Shown here: positions 1 through 11,170 of the stretch, in pieces
How the letters are laid out: every line of letters starts with the position of its first letter
How positions within the stretch are numbered: position 1 is the stretch's first letter
Assembly: GCA_016647705.1 (NCBI GenBank)
Contig: CM028335.1
Coordinates: forward strand, 6,588,579-6,652,578
Direction: 5' to 3'
From: Eucommia ulmoides
Lineage: Eukaryota > Streptophyta > Magnoliopsida > Garryales > Eucommiaceae
Length of the DNA stretch: 64,000 nt
Translations under genes and position numbers: made by a program
Notes under the pieces: generated by a model
Told to the model about the DNA's origin: nothing
The model's input: the letters and a program-made list of their open reading frames with translations, nothing else
The model's database searches: none

Positions 1-800
1 AACTCATTATCTCTTCTGACTCTACCAGTGATCAGTAGTGGACCCATCTCTAGCTGCGGTACTTGAAATCAAATATTTTATCGGTGTACTGCCTTCATAT
101 TATAAAAATAATTTATGGATCAAGTATATTTATCAAATACTACTTTTCAAATATAACATAAATATAACTGCATACTGAGCCGAAATAAACTCCACAATTA
201 AATAATTTGATATATAATAAAATATCACACACATATTTTTCTACTAGTCATAGGATCGTTTCACCTCACGATCGGGAGTTACGATGATATCGTAACCTAT
301 AAAACTGTGTCATCTAAAGTTGTTGTCAGTGTCAGGGTCATTCAATATCCCCAATAGTAAGGGCAGCCACCTGCAAGATTTGCACTCCTAATAGGTCTCA
401 ACATATATCCACCCTGTTGGATTTGCCTGACATGTAACAACAAATATCCACCCTGTAGGACTTTCCCGGCAGGTAACAACATATATTCAACCTGCAAGAC
501 TTGTTTGACAAGTAATAACATATATCCACATTTCACAGGACATGCCCTCGTAATGAGAAGACAACTATGGCATAGTCGGATAATAAAAACCACTTTTCAT
601 ATTTAAAAATTTACTTGATCCGCGTAACGTTATAAAATAATCAATTTTAATGAACCATTTTCTTTTCACACTTTAATACGAAAAAATAATTTAAAAATTT
701 ATAAAGAAGACAGTACACTCACCTCAATAGTTATGTTGTTTCTTCACACTACCAACGTAACACTGACAGAGTCGGCCCCACTTTTAAACTTATTCATGAC
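1..800 (-). repeat. Degenerate LTR-like repeat, left copy
   Basis: Non-coding, AT-rich. It shares ordered landmarks with 58590-59270 on the same strand: the block ACGATCGGGAGTT near 270 (58630 in the other copy), CTATGGCATAGT near 566 (58867), and AGTACACTCACCT near 711 (59168). The other copy lies at the far end of a repeat whose minus strand begins with TGTAAGACCCCGACC, so both are probably minus-strand LTR sequence of a Tekay/Del-type Ty3 element. The left window edge cuts this copy. Family assignment is inference. Confidence 0.4.
342..560. repeat. About 60-bp degenerate tandem repeat
   Basis: Three to four imperfect units containing CATATATCCACCCTG, GCAAGACTTG and GTAACAAC variants, inside the left LTR-like repeat. 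The homologous region near 58735-58860 holds a different, shorter (about 45 bp) tandem series built on CACCACCTGCCGGACC. Confidence 0.5.
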
Positions 801-1192
801 AGGGCCTAAATTCATCTAAATAAATCTAATATGCAATGAAATGCGCGTGACACTAAAATATAATATTTTCCATTCTCAAATGTTCTAAATTGTATAAAAT
901 TATTAAAAATTAAACGTTTTATTTTCTTAACCCAATACTAACTATATAATTAATTTGGGAGAATTTAATTTAAAATAAATTTTGTTTATTACTAAAATGG
1001 TAATTTTTATTATTTCGTTGACTAGTTATATTGTTGATAGTCAGATAATATTTTTTTGGTAATTAAATTATTGACTGATAAATTTTATAAATGTAATAAT
1101 AATAGCTACTAGCGTTAGGTGGGGTCAAAACGTGGGGTCATTGTAAGACTACTAGGAGCCAATTGTTACTTGGAAATGCTAATTTAAATTTT
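801..1192. other. AT-rich intergenic stretch
   Basis: No coding signal, RNA gene or clear repeat boundary seen. It ends in the 9-base target-duplication candidate TTAAATTTT (1184-1192) of the following transposon. Confidence 0.5.
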
Positions 1193-2662
1193 GGGTTAAT
1201 TACATTTTACCCCTCTGTGGTTCAAACGTCGCTATTTACCTCCCCTGTGGTTATTGGGCTTAAGTGCAAAGGTTACTCCGTTAACGAAAAAGGTAAAATG
1301 TCAAATTTACCCTTGAATTTTGTAGCCTTCAGCCTTCCTTCTCGCATCTCCTCCTCGCTCTCTCACTTCAGATCTCACTTCTGCCTTGCGACTTTGGATG
1401 GCAATTGGTGATGACGATGGCGAATGAGAGAAGAATTTCAGAGGTTAGGGTTTCAAGCAGCCGCTGCCACTGCCGCCCTATCCTCTCCGTCAATCGAGTT
1501 CCATCCGATCCTCTATAGCGTTTACAAAATCACGAACTGTAAGTTCTCAAGCCCTCCGCCATCGTAGACCTCCCGATATCTCTGATATCAGGCTTTCGTT
1601 TTTCTTCAATTTCACCTTGAAATCCTAAAATCAAGCCTCGATTTGATTGATTCAATTCATTCTCTATCGATTCATTTCTCGGGCTTTAGGTTTTTAGGGT
1701 TTCGATGTTTTCGTGCGTAAGATTTCGTTCAATCTGTAAATTTCTTGAGGGGTTTTGTAGTTTTGTTCATCAATTGATTTATTTCATGTATCTTGATGCT
1801 TGATTGTTCTTGTAGTTGTCATCTGTTTTTCTTTCTTTCTCAGTTCATTTAAAACAAATTGTTATGAACCTAATTAGCTTGGTGTAGGATAAATTAGTGG
1901 TGTAGGACAATTTCGAAACATGCCTTCTCCTGTCTGATTTCTCTTAAGATGAATCTTCAGCCTGATTTGGTTTGTCGATGGCTTTCTCTTCAAGATCGTC
2001 GTTGTTTTCGAAGCCATAGCTCTCGTCTCCACCTTCTGTTTCTTCTTCCTCTGTTGCGGCTTCCATATCTGAAGCTGTTGAATCTTCTTCCTCTGTTGAA
2101 TCTTCTTTTACATCATCTTTATTATATGGGGCTTGTGGCTAATTTGATGATTGAACTTCTCTGTTCTTCCTTCAGAGTTAGGAAAAATTATGCATTTTTT
2201 TTTATGTAATCAGCATATTCTATACACAAAATTAATGTTGGAAAAATTCTGTATCATGTGATTCAGATGTCATCTAACTATTACTAGCAAATCCAAAGTT
2301 AATCTTGTACAATTAGGTCCGTTGGATTAGTGTTTTTGTTCTGTTCCCTTGTTATTAAAACCAAATTTGTGAGAGAAGAAAAATATCCAAGTAATTTGGA
2401 ACAGAAACAGAAACAATAATCAAATGCCACTTCATTGTTAGTTCATTGAATGTTCTCATTAGAATCATAAAGCTTATTCGGTGTTTGCTTTACGTTTCTT
2501 TAGGGTTTCTTTGGTATTTTTTATGGACAGATGTTGAGTTTCTGAAAGAGGATGTCCGTGGTGGATCATTCTGTGTCACTGCTCTGATCAAGAATGGTAA
2601 TCTCATTGTATCCAACGCTAGAGATTGTCGCAGTGCCATGGGATTTTTGTGATGAAAAACCC

Positions 2663-2693
<31 letters not shown>

Positions 2694-3655
2694 TTTTGTT
2701 ATTGATCTGATGAATGCAAATTCAAGAATTATTAGGGCCCGTTTGAGTTTTCATTGAATTCGTTAATTGTTCCATTTTATAGTGAATTGATATTTCAACA
2801 CTTGAATCATGCGCCACGTTAATTTATGAATTGTGAATTGATATTTTATTTTGGTTTTTATTGTAAAATGTTAAACGAATGTCTGCTGCAACTCCACTGG
2901 CGTTTGTTTCTTATTTTGTTTTCAAATTTCTGTTTCTAATATAGTGATGTTTACAATTTTTAATTTGAAATATTTTAATGGGATATGTATTACAATGGTA
3001 CATTATGGTGAAATGTGTTCTGGGTATGAAAATAAATTATATTATCACCTCTCAATTTATATTTTAATTTTGAATTAATCATTAGAATTTTTATTTAGTT
3101 ATCCTTGTATTCGGTTTCAATAAATTGATCATTGACATTATTTACAAATGCATTCAATGTTGAAAATATATTTTTAATAAATGAGTGAGATTAATTAAAA
3201 GACATGAAAACCAATAAATACTTGAATAAAAAAATGTGATATTTGAATAATCAAATGAAATTAATAAGATTAATTTTTAAATAAAAAATTTAATATAATA
3301 ATGATGGAAGTCTTGAAAATAAATAATAAATTAAAAATTATTGCGGAAAACATGTGAGAAGTGTTGGAGATTATATAGAGATGTATGAAAATGTGTGAGA
3401 AATGTTGGAAATTATATAGACATGTATGGAGGGTAAAATGGGAACAAGGAAAATACATTTTAGGGAGAAAAAACACAAAAAAACAAGCCCATCCGCATAA
3501 TAGGAGCGTGAGGCCCAAATCTGTCAAAATTAACAGAAAATGTTAGATTTACACTTAAGTCCAAGACCACAGGGGGTGTAAGTGGCAGCGTTTAAACCAC
3601 AGAGGGATAAAGTGCAAATGGGCCAAACCATACGGGGGTAAAGTGTAATTAACCC
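1193..3655. mobile_element. Mutator-like element with long TIRs, non-autonomous
   Basis: The left end begins GGGTTAATTACATTTTACCC and the right end is its inverse, GTAATTAACCC ending at 3655. Similarity continues inward about 100 bp on each side (1193-1290 and 3530-3655). Flanking 9-mers TTAAATTTT (1184-1192) and TTAATTTTT (3656-3664) match at 8 of 9 positions, the target-duplication size of Mutator elements. Two 231-bp MITEs at 33724 and 40166 have the same ends. No transposase is visible in the 2.2-kb interior. The 1310-2660 interior has gene-like CT-rich and AGGGTTT motifs and could be captured host sequence (Pack-MULE style), but I recognise no gene. Confidence 0.65.
2665..2698. repeat. 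Poly(T) tract
   Basis: Homopolymer T run broken by single bases, inside the Mutator-like element. Confidence 0.8.
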
Positions 3656-3739
3656 TTAATTTTTTTAGCTTAATTGGTGTTATAGAAATGCGATTGGGGG
3701 CTTTATGTAATTTTTTTATATATAGATTACGTGAGTATT

Positions 3740-4240
3740 GAATTCAATATTGAACTCGTTATGTTACATGGTTTTGGAGACGTAATTATGTGATTTGAGA
3801 CGTATTTGATTTTTATTTATTTATTTATTTTTATTTATTTATTTTTTTTTAGTTTGACACGTATTTATGTATTTCGAAGCGTATTTATGTGGTTAACACA
3901 TATATATGTGTTTTGAGACGTATTTATATGGTTGAGGTATATTTATGTGTATGTGACATATTGACGTGTTTCTAGATATATTTATGCGATTTGGGATATA
4001 TTTATGTATTTCGAGACGTATTTATAAGGTTGACACGTATTTATGTGATTCATATGTATTCATGAGTTTCGATACATATTTATATGGTTAAGACATGTTT
4101 ATGCATTTTGATACGTATTTATGTGACTCAGTTGTATTTATGTGTCTTGAGATGTATTTATATGATTTTGATATATTTAGGTGTTTTGAGACGTATTTAT
4201 ATGCTTGATAAGTATTTGTGTTTTAGACATATTACAAAAA
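3740..4240. repeat. Degenerate short tandem repeat (GACGTATTTATGTG units)
   Basis: About 14 imperfect units of 30-40 bp, each with a version of GAGACGTATTTATGTG followed by a T-rich linker. Units are strongly diverged from one another. The small open frames here are by-products of the repeat. Confidence 0.6.
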
Positions 4241-4902
4241 TTTTATTATTTGAAGTTTGGAATGTGTTGATATTTGTGAAAAGTTTACGAGATTATTGGA
4301 ATTTTGGTGTGGATATTGCAATTGATTGTTTTTAATCGCACGGGACAGTCCACGAGGAATTTAGGCTATCTATTGGCTAAAATGTTGATTGTTGTGATAG
4401 GTTGGTTTGAAATGTTGGATAAAATTAATAAATGCTGGTTATGGGATATGGTAGTAGACTTGAAAAGTCATATCAAGTGGAAAAAATTATTGAGGTTGTA
4501 GACCTATTGGAATTGAGATAAACCCAATCGAGTGAGACTACCTTGATATTTTAAAGATATATTGTCAATTATTGCTATTTTTATCATAGTAGTGCAGTAG
4601 AAGCGTTTAAAAACATAAGATTCTTTGGCAATTGGATTGTATGTGCTAGGTGTTACCGATCAAAGTGCATAATGTCCGTAGATTGTTGGATATAATGTAG
4701 GTCACTGCGAATGAGAATGTTGCGATGTGTGGAATGGATGTTGGACGATTATAAATTATGGGTGACTTTTGGTTATGGGACCATACATAGAGAACCATTG
4801 TTCTAGAATCAAGTGTAACTAACATGACCGTTCGATACGATTATGAATTATTATTGTTTTGGACGAAATTTTGAGGACAAAATTTATTTAAGAGCGGTAG
4901 AT
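4241..4902 (+). mobile_element. 3' end of Tekay/Del-type Ty3 internal region with polypurine tract
   Basis: Eroded sequence with no open frame. It ends in the arrangement typical of Tekay/Del elements: a degenerate GACGAAATTTTGAGGACAAA stretch (4862-4881) and a weak purine tract AAGAGCGGTAGA (4890-4901) directly before an LTR beginning TGTAATAC. Integrase/chromodomain coding cannot be recognised any more. Confidence 0.45.
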
Positions 4903-6197
4903 TGTAATACTCCGAAAATTTATATTTTTGAAATATATTATTTTATATAAATTTAATATTTTTTGGACTATGTTGTAAATTTATGGTACAAGTGGAATTT
5001 GATAATTTTTGGAAGTTAAATTTTAATTTTAAATTGGCGTTTAAACGTTTTAGTACTATTATGTTATTTAAAATATACTTTTAAGAGTTTTGGGATGTAA
5101 TTAATATTTTCTTTATTTCAAGAGGGGATACACAGGTCATGAAAGTATACACGTGTATGGGTGTTTGATCACAATAATAATAATAATAATAATAATAAAT
5201 AATAATAATAAATAATAATAATAAATAAAAAAAAAAACAAAAACAAAAAAAAACATAATCCTTAGATGTTAAGGAATCCATGTACACGTGTAGTATTGGG
5301 AGCCTTTTAATTATAATAATAATAATAATCAGAAGAAGAAGAAGAAAATTATGTAGGTGATATGAGGCATGTATGTGTGTTTGAATACGGAAGGTAAACT
5401 TAAAGAAAGGTTAGTGGACTTATTACAGGAAAAAAAAGTAAAAAGCCACTGTATATGAATACTGAATGGGTTTTAGCGATAAAACAGTTTCGATTCGAAT
5501 TTTGACTTCGAATTTCAGGTAGAATTTCTAACTCTCTTAATATATGTATTTAATTTGTCCATTATGAGATTTATGTTATTATTATTGTTGAATTTTAGCT
5601 GTTAAATTTTGATGAAATAATTATGATTATGTGAAAATCATGCTTAGGTGTTTTATTTGTCGTATTAATTAAATGCACATATTAGAGAGATTGAAGTTCT
5701 ACTGAGCGTTAGCTCAAAACCCCACAGTTTTGATTGCAGGGACGGTGAGAGAGAAACGGCGACAGAAATTTTAGTTGAATTTCTATTTAATTCGTAATAA
5801 TTGTATTTAATATTTATGGTTGTAAAATCGACGTGATAATTCGATAATTATAATTATCGCCGGAGTCGTAAAATTTGTCATATTTTTATTAAATAAAATA
5901 TTAGTTAAACTTTTATCTATTAATAATTACTAAATTATGAAATTGTTATCTGAATATTGACTAAACTGTTTGATACTTTATTTCCCTGAAGTTTCACAAA
6001 AATCGTATTATGGTTCATGTGTTCCCATTTTAAACATATTAATATTTTCAATTAATTAATGGATATTTTAAAATGGTAGCCTAGCAAAATTTCTTGGATT
6101 TTTTTTTTTAATAATGAAATATTGGCTATTCGATTTTAGTCGTGAATTCTCTAATGGGAGAAACTGTGTGGCGACCCTAGGAAATCGGGTCGTTACA
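4903..6197 (+). mobile_element. Tekay/Del-type LTR (1.3 kb)
   Basis: Starts TGTAATACTCCGAAAATT and ends CGGGTCGTTACA, the canonical borders of Tekay/Del chromovirus LTRs. A purine tract precedes it, so it is the 3' LTR of a plus-strand copy. It contains an AAT/AATA microsatellite (5169-5246). The copy is cut off on its right by another gypsy fragment at 6198. Confidence 0.55.
5169..5246. repeat. (AAT)n/(AAAT)n microsatellite and A-rich tract
   Basis: Runs of AATAAT with AAATAA interruptions, passing into A-rich sequence. A short GAA/AAT tract follows at 5310-5346. Confidence 0.85.
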
Positions 6198-7282
6198 CAA
6201 ACACTCCATAGAAGCATCGTAACTCCCGAAAAGACTCCGAGTAGAGTTCCTTGTGCTTCCAATTCTTTCTCAACACTAGGTCCTGGAGGGCAACTAATGA
6301 GTGTAAAAATAGTCACTTCAACGCAACTAACGGAAGGCCGCCCTCAACAACTCTCCACCAAGATCAACTCCTACCAAAGACTAAGTGTAGAGATTGTGCC
6401 GGGCAGGGGCACACCTTAAGCCCATACCGGCCATTCCAAAGGCCTCAGCAACAACACCCTCCAGGCAGAGCTGGCAAGCTACCGTCGGGATGGGGAAACC
6501 TTCCCCATCTCAACATTCTCCACAGTAACATTGCCCATCTTGAAGGTTGACTCTGCAAGCTCCTCAGATCATGGGCTAGCCAGTTTTCCAATTGCAGATA
6601 TTTTCTGTCATGGGCATCAATGAAAGGGCCAAAAAGCACAGGCCCATAAGATAAAGCCTTCATGTTTCCCTCTCATTGGCTACATGCCGAGATGGGACAC
6701 TGATGGGATACTAATCCTTTCTTAAGCCCCTAAACTAATCTACCCGTTGCCTATATAAAGGAGGGCATGCCAATGACCAAAGTTACACCAAATTTGCTTA
6801 CTCTTCTCAGTAGTATCTTTTTAAATCTTCCCCCTGAGCGCTGATTCTCACACCGAAGGGGACACGTTGGGACCATCCCGGCAAGTCTTTTGTGCAGGTG
6901 TCGAAGTGCTGCCCCATCCCAGCTCAAGCTCATCCCAGCTCGGATTCATCTCTTCACATATTATAAGACCTAAAGGTAATCGAGCTCATCCCAGGTTGGA
7001 CCTACCCCTTCCCAAACCGAAAGACATTTGAGTCCATCCCAGCTCAGATTCATCCCTTTTCAATCAGAAGACTCTCCACGAATAAGAAGACCCTCCACGG
7101 ATCAGAAGACTCCCAGGTTACTTTATTGCTTTGATCCCATTCCAGATCACTCCACCTCTGTCCATCCCGGGCCAGATGGACTGATTCCGAACCTGTCAAT
7201 CCCCATCCCAGCAAGGGTAGGGATCTCCATCAACAAGTGATCGGACCATACCGTTAAGGTCGCCCAAAATCCGACATCAACA
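6198..7282 (+). mobile_element. Gypsy element 3' end: internal tail, PPT and LTR
   Basis: Positions 6198-6294 match the internal tail before the LTR at 31472 and end in the purine-rich CCTGGAGGGCAAC. The LTR runs 6295-7282, starting TAATGAGTG (TGATGAGTG in the other copy) and ending CGACATCAACA. A TATA box, TATATAAA, lies at 6752-6759 within the LTR. The rest of the element to the left is missing, replaced by the Tekay-type LTR. Confidence 0.6.
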
Positions 7283-8329
7283 ACTATGGTGGAACAAAAG
7301 AGTTTTTGTATGTCGTTTTTGAAATAAATAATTTGCTCTCTAAAGTGGATTTTCTTGAAAATGAAAATAGAGTTTTAAAAAATAATTTTGACTTGATTTC
7401 CAAACAAAGGTCAGATCTTAAATTAAAAATCGATTTACTCAAGAAAAATTTCGAAAAATCAAAATCTGACCTCAAGTCTATTTCAAGAGCTTCTGAAAAT
7501 ATTTCTTCATCTTTTAAGATAATCTATGGAAGTGGATATGTTTCATTGTCTCATTCTTCATCACAAAGCCAATGATTGTAATATTGTTATTATTAGAAAT
7601 GATTCATACTTTATGTCTCGTGCTATCTATGATTATTAATCGAAATTGAGATGTTATTATTGCAATAGGGTTAGATATTTTAAAATATCTTGTCTGTTCA
7701 GGAACCCTAGGCTTATGACTAACAAGAAAAGATTCAAAATGAAATGGATACCAAAAAAAGATAGGCAAATGTCTTATGCAGAGTTAGATAATGTTGGGAG
7801 TGGACCAGATGGAACAAACAAAAAGGTTATATCAAAGTCAAGACAGGAAGTCACCAAGAATCCACAAGCGACACGTGCAAAGCGAAAAGATGTACCAAAA
7901 CCAAAATGTGAAGTTACAAAAAAGCTACAAGTGACACATACAAACAAAAAATATTTACCAAAACCAATATGGGATATCACGAAGAAGCCACAAGTGACAC
8001 ATGCAAATGAAAGTATCAGTGAATCAAATGTCAATAATCAAAACCTGAGAGGATACAGACAGACCAAGAGAAATCAATCATTGGTATAAATGAGGTAAAA
8101 ATTAAGTCGTCCCAAAAGATATAAGAGGTACTCCTAACCCTTCGCAATTTAAATTCATTAAATTTGTCAAAAAGAGAGGTATCTGACTTGCCAAATAGGT
8201 AAGTAGGCAATAGTTTCTAAAACTTATACTAAATGATATACTTATTTGTTGTCTTAGAAACATTACATGGTGATTCAAATAATCATATTTACTTAAAGTA
8301 TAGTAACATGTTTGTTTCAAAATTACTTA
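7283..8329 (+). pseudogene. Gag remnant of Copia-like (SIRE-type) element, left copy, proximal part
   Basis: Two frames remain. The first (7306-7575) encodes a Lys/Glu/Leu-rich heptad-like segment (LLSKVDFLENENRVLK) suggesting a coiled coil. The second (7646-8089) starts with a knuckle-like CYYCNRVRYFKISC, in which the His of the CCHC zinc knuckle is Tyr, followed by a Lys-rich tail with three repeats of a roughly 18-residue KPQVTHANK-type unit. The frame closes with a conserved TPNPSQFKFIKF-like block near 8130. The same protein, on the other strand, is found at 63085-63883. No protease, integrase or RT follows in either copy. The gypsy insertion at 8330 interrupts the element, which resumes at 27501. 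Confidence 0.55.
8325..8329. repeat. Target site duplication ACTTA, left
   Basis: ACTTA directly precedes the LTR start TGTTGATG; an identical ACTTA lies at 27501-27505 directly after the far LTR end. This defines the borders of the gag-only gypsy element. Confidence 0.85.
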
Positions 8330-9434
8330 TGTTGATGTCAAATTTTGGTTTACACCAAAAATATGGTCTGGTTAGTCCTTGGATGGAGTTGGAGGGGTCC
8401 AAAATAGAGATTTTCAGTCCATGTAACTTCTGATCCGTGGAGAGGTCTCTAACCAGGAAGGGGAGGGCCTGTGCTGAGAAGAGCCCAGAAACCTTCTGTC
8501 CCGAGAAGGGGAAGACCAAAATGCCTTGGGATCCTTGGAAACGAAAATTTTCACTTAGAATGGAGCAGATCCGGGAAGTGGACAGCTGAAATGCCTTCTG
8601 ATCCGGGAAGGGGAAAAACTGGAGATGGGCAGCGACTTGTTTCCTACACACACAAACTGGCCGAGGGTATCCCGGAAAGCCCCTCCGACGTGAGAATCAG
8701 CGTACTGGGAGAAACGTTTATAATGTAATTTTCCAAGAAGATGGAAGAGAGAGAAAGAGTAGTGAGCTTAGTTTCTTTTCTCTTTTTTGAGGAGAAGTTT
8801 TTTCATTACCTTTGGGCAATTGTATGCCCTCCTTTATATAGGCATGGAGAGGATTAGATTAGGGATTAAGCAAGGGTTTAATGTCTCCTCAATGATCATA
8901 TTATGGTGGTAATTTGGCTTGTAACAAATGGAGATATGCCAAGGGGCTCTCATGATAGACATGAAAGAAAATATTTGGTGATATTTTGGTTGGGGAAGAG
9001 GACCACAATCATGAATATTGATATTTTGGGAGATTGTGGAATATTTTGGGGGATTGTGGGATATTTTGGAGGTGGAGAACCGAGCTATTTATGTTATTTT
9101 GGAGGTGGAGAACCGAGCAAGCTTGTAAAACAAACAGAGGAAGACATTTCCCTACTATGGCGGAGATAGGAAATTTGACCCATGCCCTTCCCGGATAGCT
9201 AGAGACAGGAAGAGCAGTTATGAGAAGCTTTTTACCCTGCCTTTCTCGGACAGTTGAAGATGGGAAGGGGGGCCTTGCTGAAGAGCTTGTGGAGTGTCTA
9301 GATAGAGAATTTGTTTCTCTACTCAGCGAAATCTTCACACTTAATCTTTATCGTGCTTTGAGCTTTGTAGGGAGCGGAAGACGAGTGATGGTCTCTAATT
9401 GGTTGCGTTGGAGTGACCAAATTTACCATCATCA
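8330..9434 (-). mobile_element. 3' LTR of gag-only gypsy element (minus strand)
   Basis: 1105 bp, plus-strand ends TGTTGATGTC and ACCATCATCA. It is aligned along its length with 12474-13495 plus 27438-27500. In the first 160 bp I count about 25 differences between the two LTRs, so the element is old. On the minus strand it is preceded by a purine tract at 9435-9450, which makes it the 3' LTR. Confidence 0.85.
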
Positions 9435-9450
9435 TAAGCCCCCCACTCCT
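9435..9450 (-). other. Polypurine tract of the gag-only gypsy element
   Basis: On the minus strand reads AGGAGTGGGGGGCTTA immediately before the LTR start TGATGATGG, the usual plus-strand priming site arrangement. Confidence 0.75.
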
Positions 9451-11170
9451 AAGTAGTGAGGTACGAGGTACTATGGAGTAGTATTGACTCATCTGCCTGG
9501 AATATTTTGGATACTTTGCATTAAATTTTCCAATTTTTGTTTATTCTTGTAAAGTTGCTTCATTTGGAGCATCAATGATTCTTCTTCCCGTTGGCGGAGT
9601 TTTGCCCCTATCCTGATCTCGGAGATGCCGAGATGAGAAGGAATTGGAGCTCGGCAAGGTGTCCGAGCACAGAGTTTAGCTTCTGCTTGTTGGATTGCCT
9701 GAGCTCATCTCAGAAATAGACCTGAGCCCTGCTCGGTCATTTTTGTAGACGAACGCTAGGGAGATGATTTGACCATTATGTCCCATTCTCGGTTGTTTTT
9801 GGAGACTTGGTCATTTTGAGCCACAATATGTGTTTTCTTCTTGATCTCGAAAAACAAAATCTGTCTTTGGAGGATAATTTCTAACACTTGGGCAATTTGT
9901 TATGATCTTTTGCTTGAAAAAATTTAAGTTTCAAGACTCCTTGTCGGTTGACCTTGCGCCTCTTCTTAGGTAGACGACCGAGAAGAAATTCCCAGAGGCA
10001 TCGTGCTTCTTCTTCTCGGGAGGTTTTCTCCCTGGAAGAGATCGTGCATTCCTTTCTTGGGAAACATAATTTCATGATGTTTCATCATATCCACAGCCTC
10101 CCTGCCCCCCCCAGCCTAGTAGCCAATCAGAGATTGGGTAGTACGTAAAATGCCCAAGGGTGGTACTTGCTGTGGAATTCGACCATCAAGGTCCCTAGGG
10201 GGGTAACTTTCGGTCGACCCCCTTTAGCTGGTCCCAAATGGGTTCTCCTTAGTGGGGATCATCCCTGTACATTTTTGGGTTATTCCAAATTTGTCCTTCC
10301 AAGAGCATTGTCCCATTTATATCGCCTGAGCTCAGCTCGGCTGTCAGGGGTGGAATGCTTGACTGTAGGCCCTCAAATCCGATCGATGTTCTGCCATCGA
10401 AAGATGATAGTTATCAATCCCCGAGCTTCAAACTACCAACCCGTGGAGAGGGTCTGGTTACACCTTTGACGTAGTGCGTTGGGATGGGTTTCTTTATGAA
10501 GATTGCCCTCGACGTTAAGCATCGGGATACCGTTTCTTCTCAACAAAGGACTAGGGGTTGTACATCCCCGTCCAAGAAAAGATGGAGTATTGCTCTTCCT
10601 GCCTTGCTCTGCACTGGGAGATTGGCTGGAAGGCTGCTCATCCCCATCTGAAATGGGACGAAGGGCCGCTCTTCTCCGAGATGCCATTGAGGAGAATCAT
10701 TCGCGATGCCGGAGTTGGGATGAGACTCACGGGGTCAGAATGCCGTTGAGGAGATTTGTTCACGACGTCGAACAAAGGGTCGGAACACCGTTGATAGAGA
10801 TAGGCCAGGGGCTGTACATTTCTACCCAAGATAAGACAAAAGTTGCACTTCCCCGCCATTAACAAAATTGGAGAATGGAGAACTAGTTGAACAAAATATT
10901 TTTTCCATGGAAAAGTAGTTTTCTTACAAGCATCAAAAAGCGAAAGTTTTTACAAGTCTATTGGAGCTCCCCCTATGGGGTAGTAGCGTTTCAAATGCTC
11001 CGCGATTCTATTTCATTTCAAGTCTATAGGTGTTAGGATGAGGTTTTTTCTTGGTGGGGTACCAAGTATTGTACGTCGCCGCCCGGGATGGGGTGGAGGG
11101 CTATTTATCCTTGCCTCTGCTTGGTTCTTCCTCTTCCTGGCCCTTCCTCTTCTTAGACCTTTCTAAGTCC
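9451..11170 (-). mobile_element. Internal region of gag-only gypsy element, no pol
   Basis: Only 1.7 kb separates gag from the polypurine tract. No RT, RNase H or integrase motif is seen on either strand, so the element is non-autonomous. Between 10480 and 10860 imperfect repeats recur, built on variants of CCGTTGAGGAGA and GTTGTACATCCC. The frames of 60-120 codons here are GC-rich by-products without recognisable domains. Confidence 0.6.
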
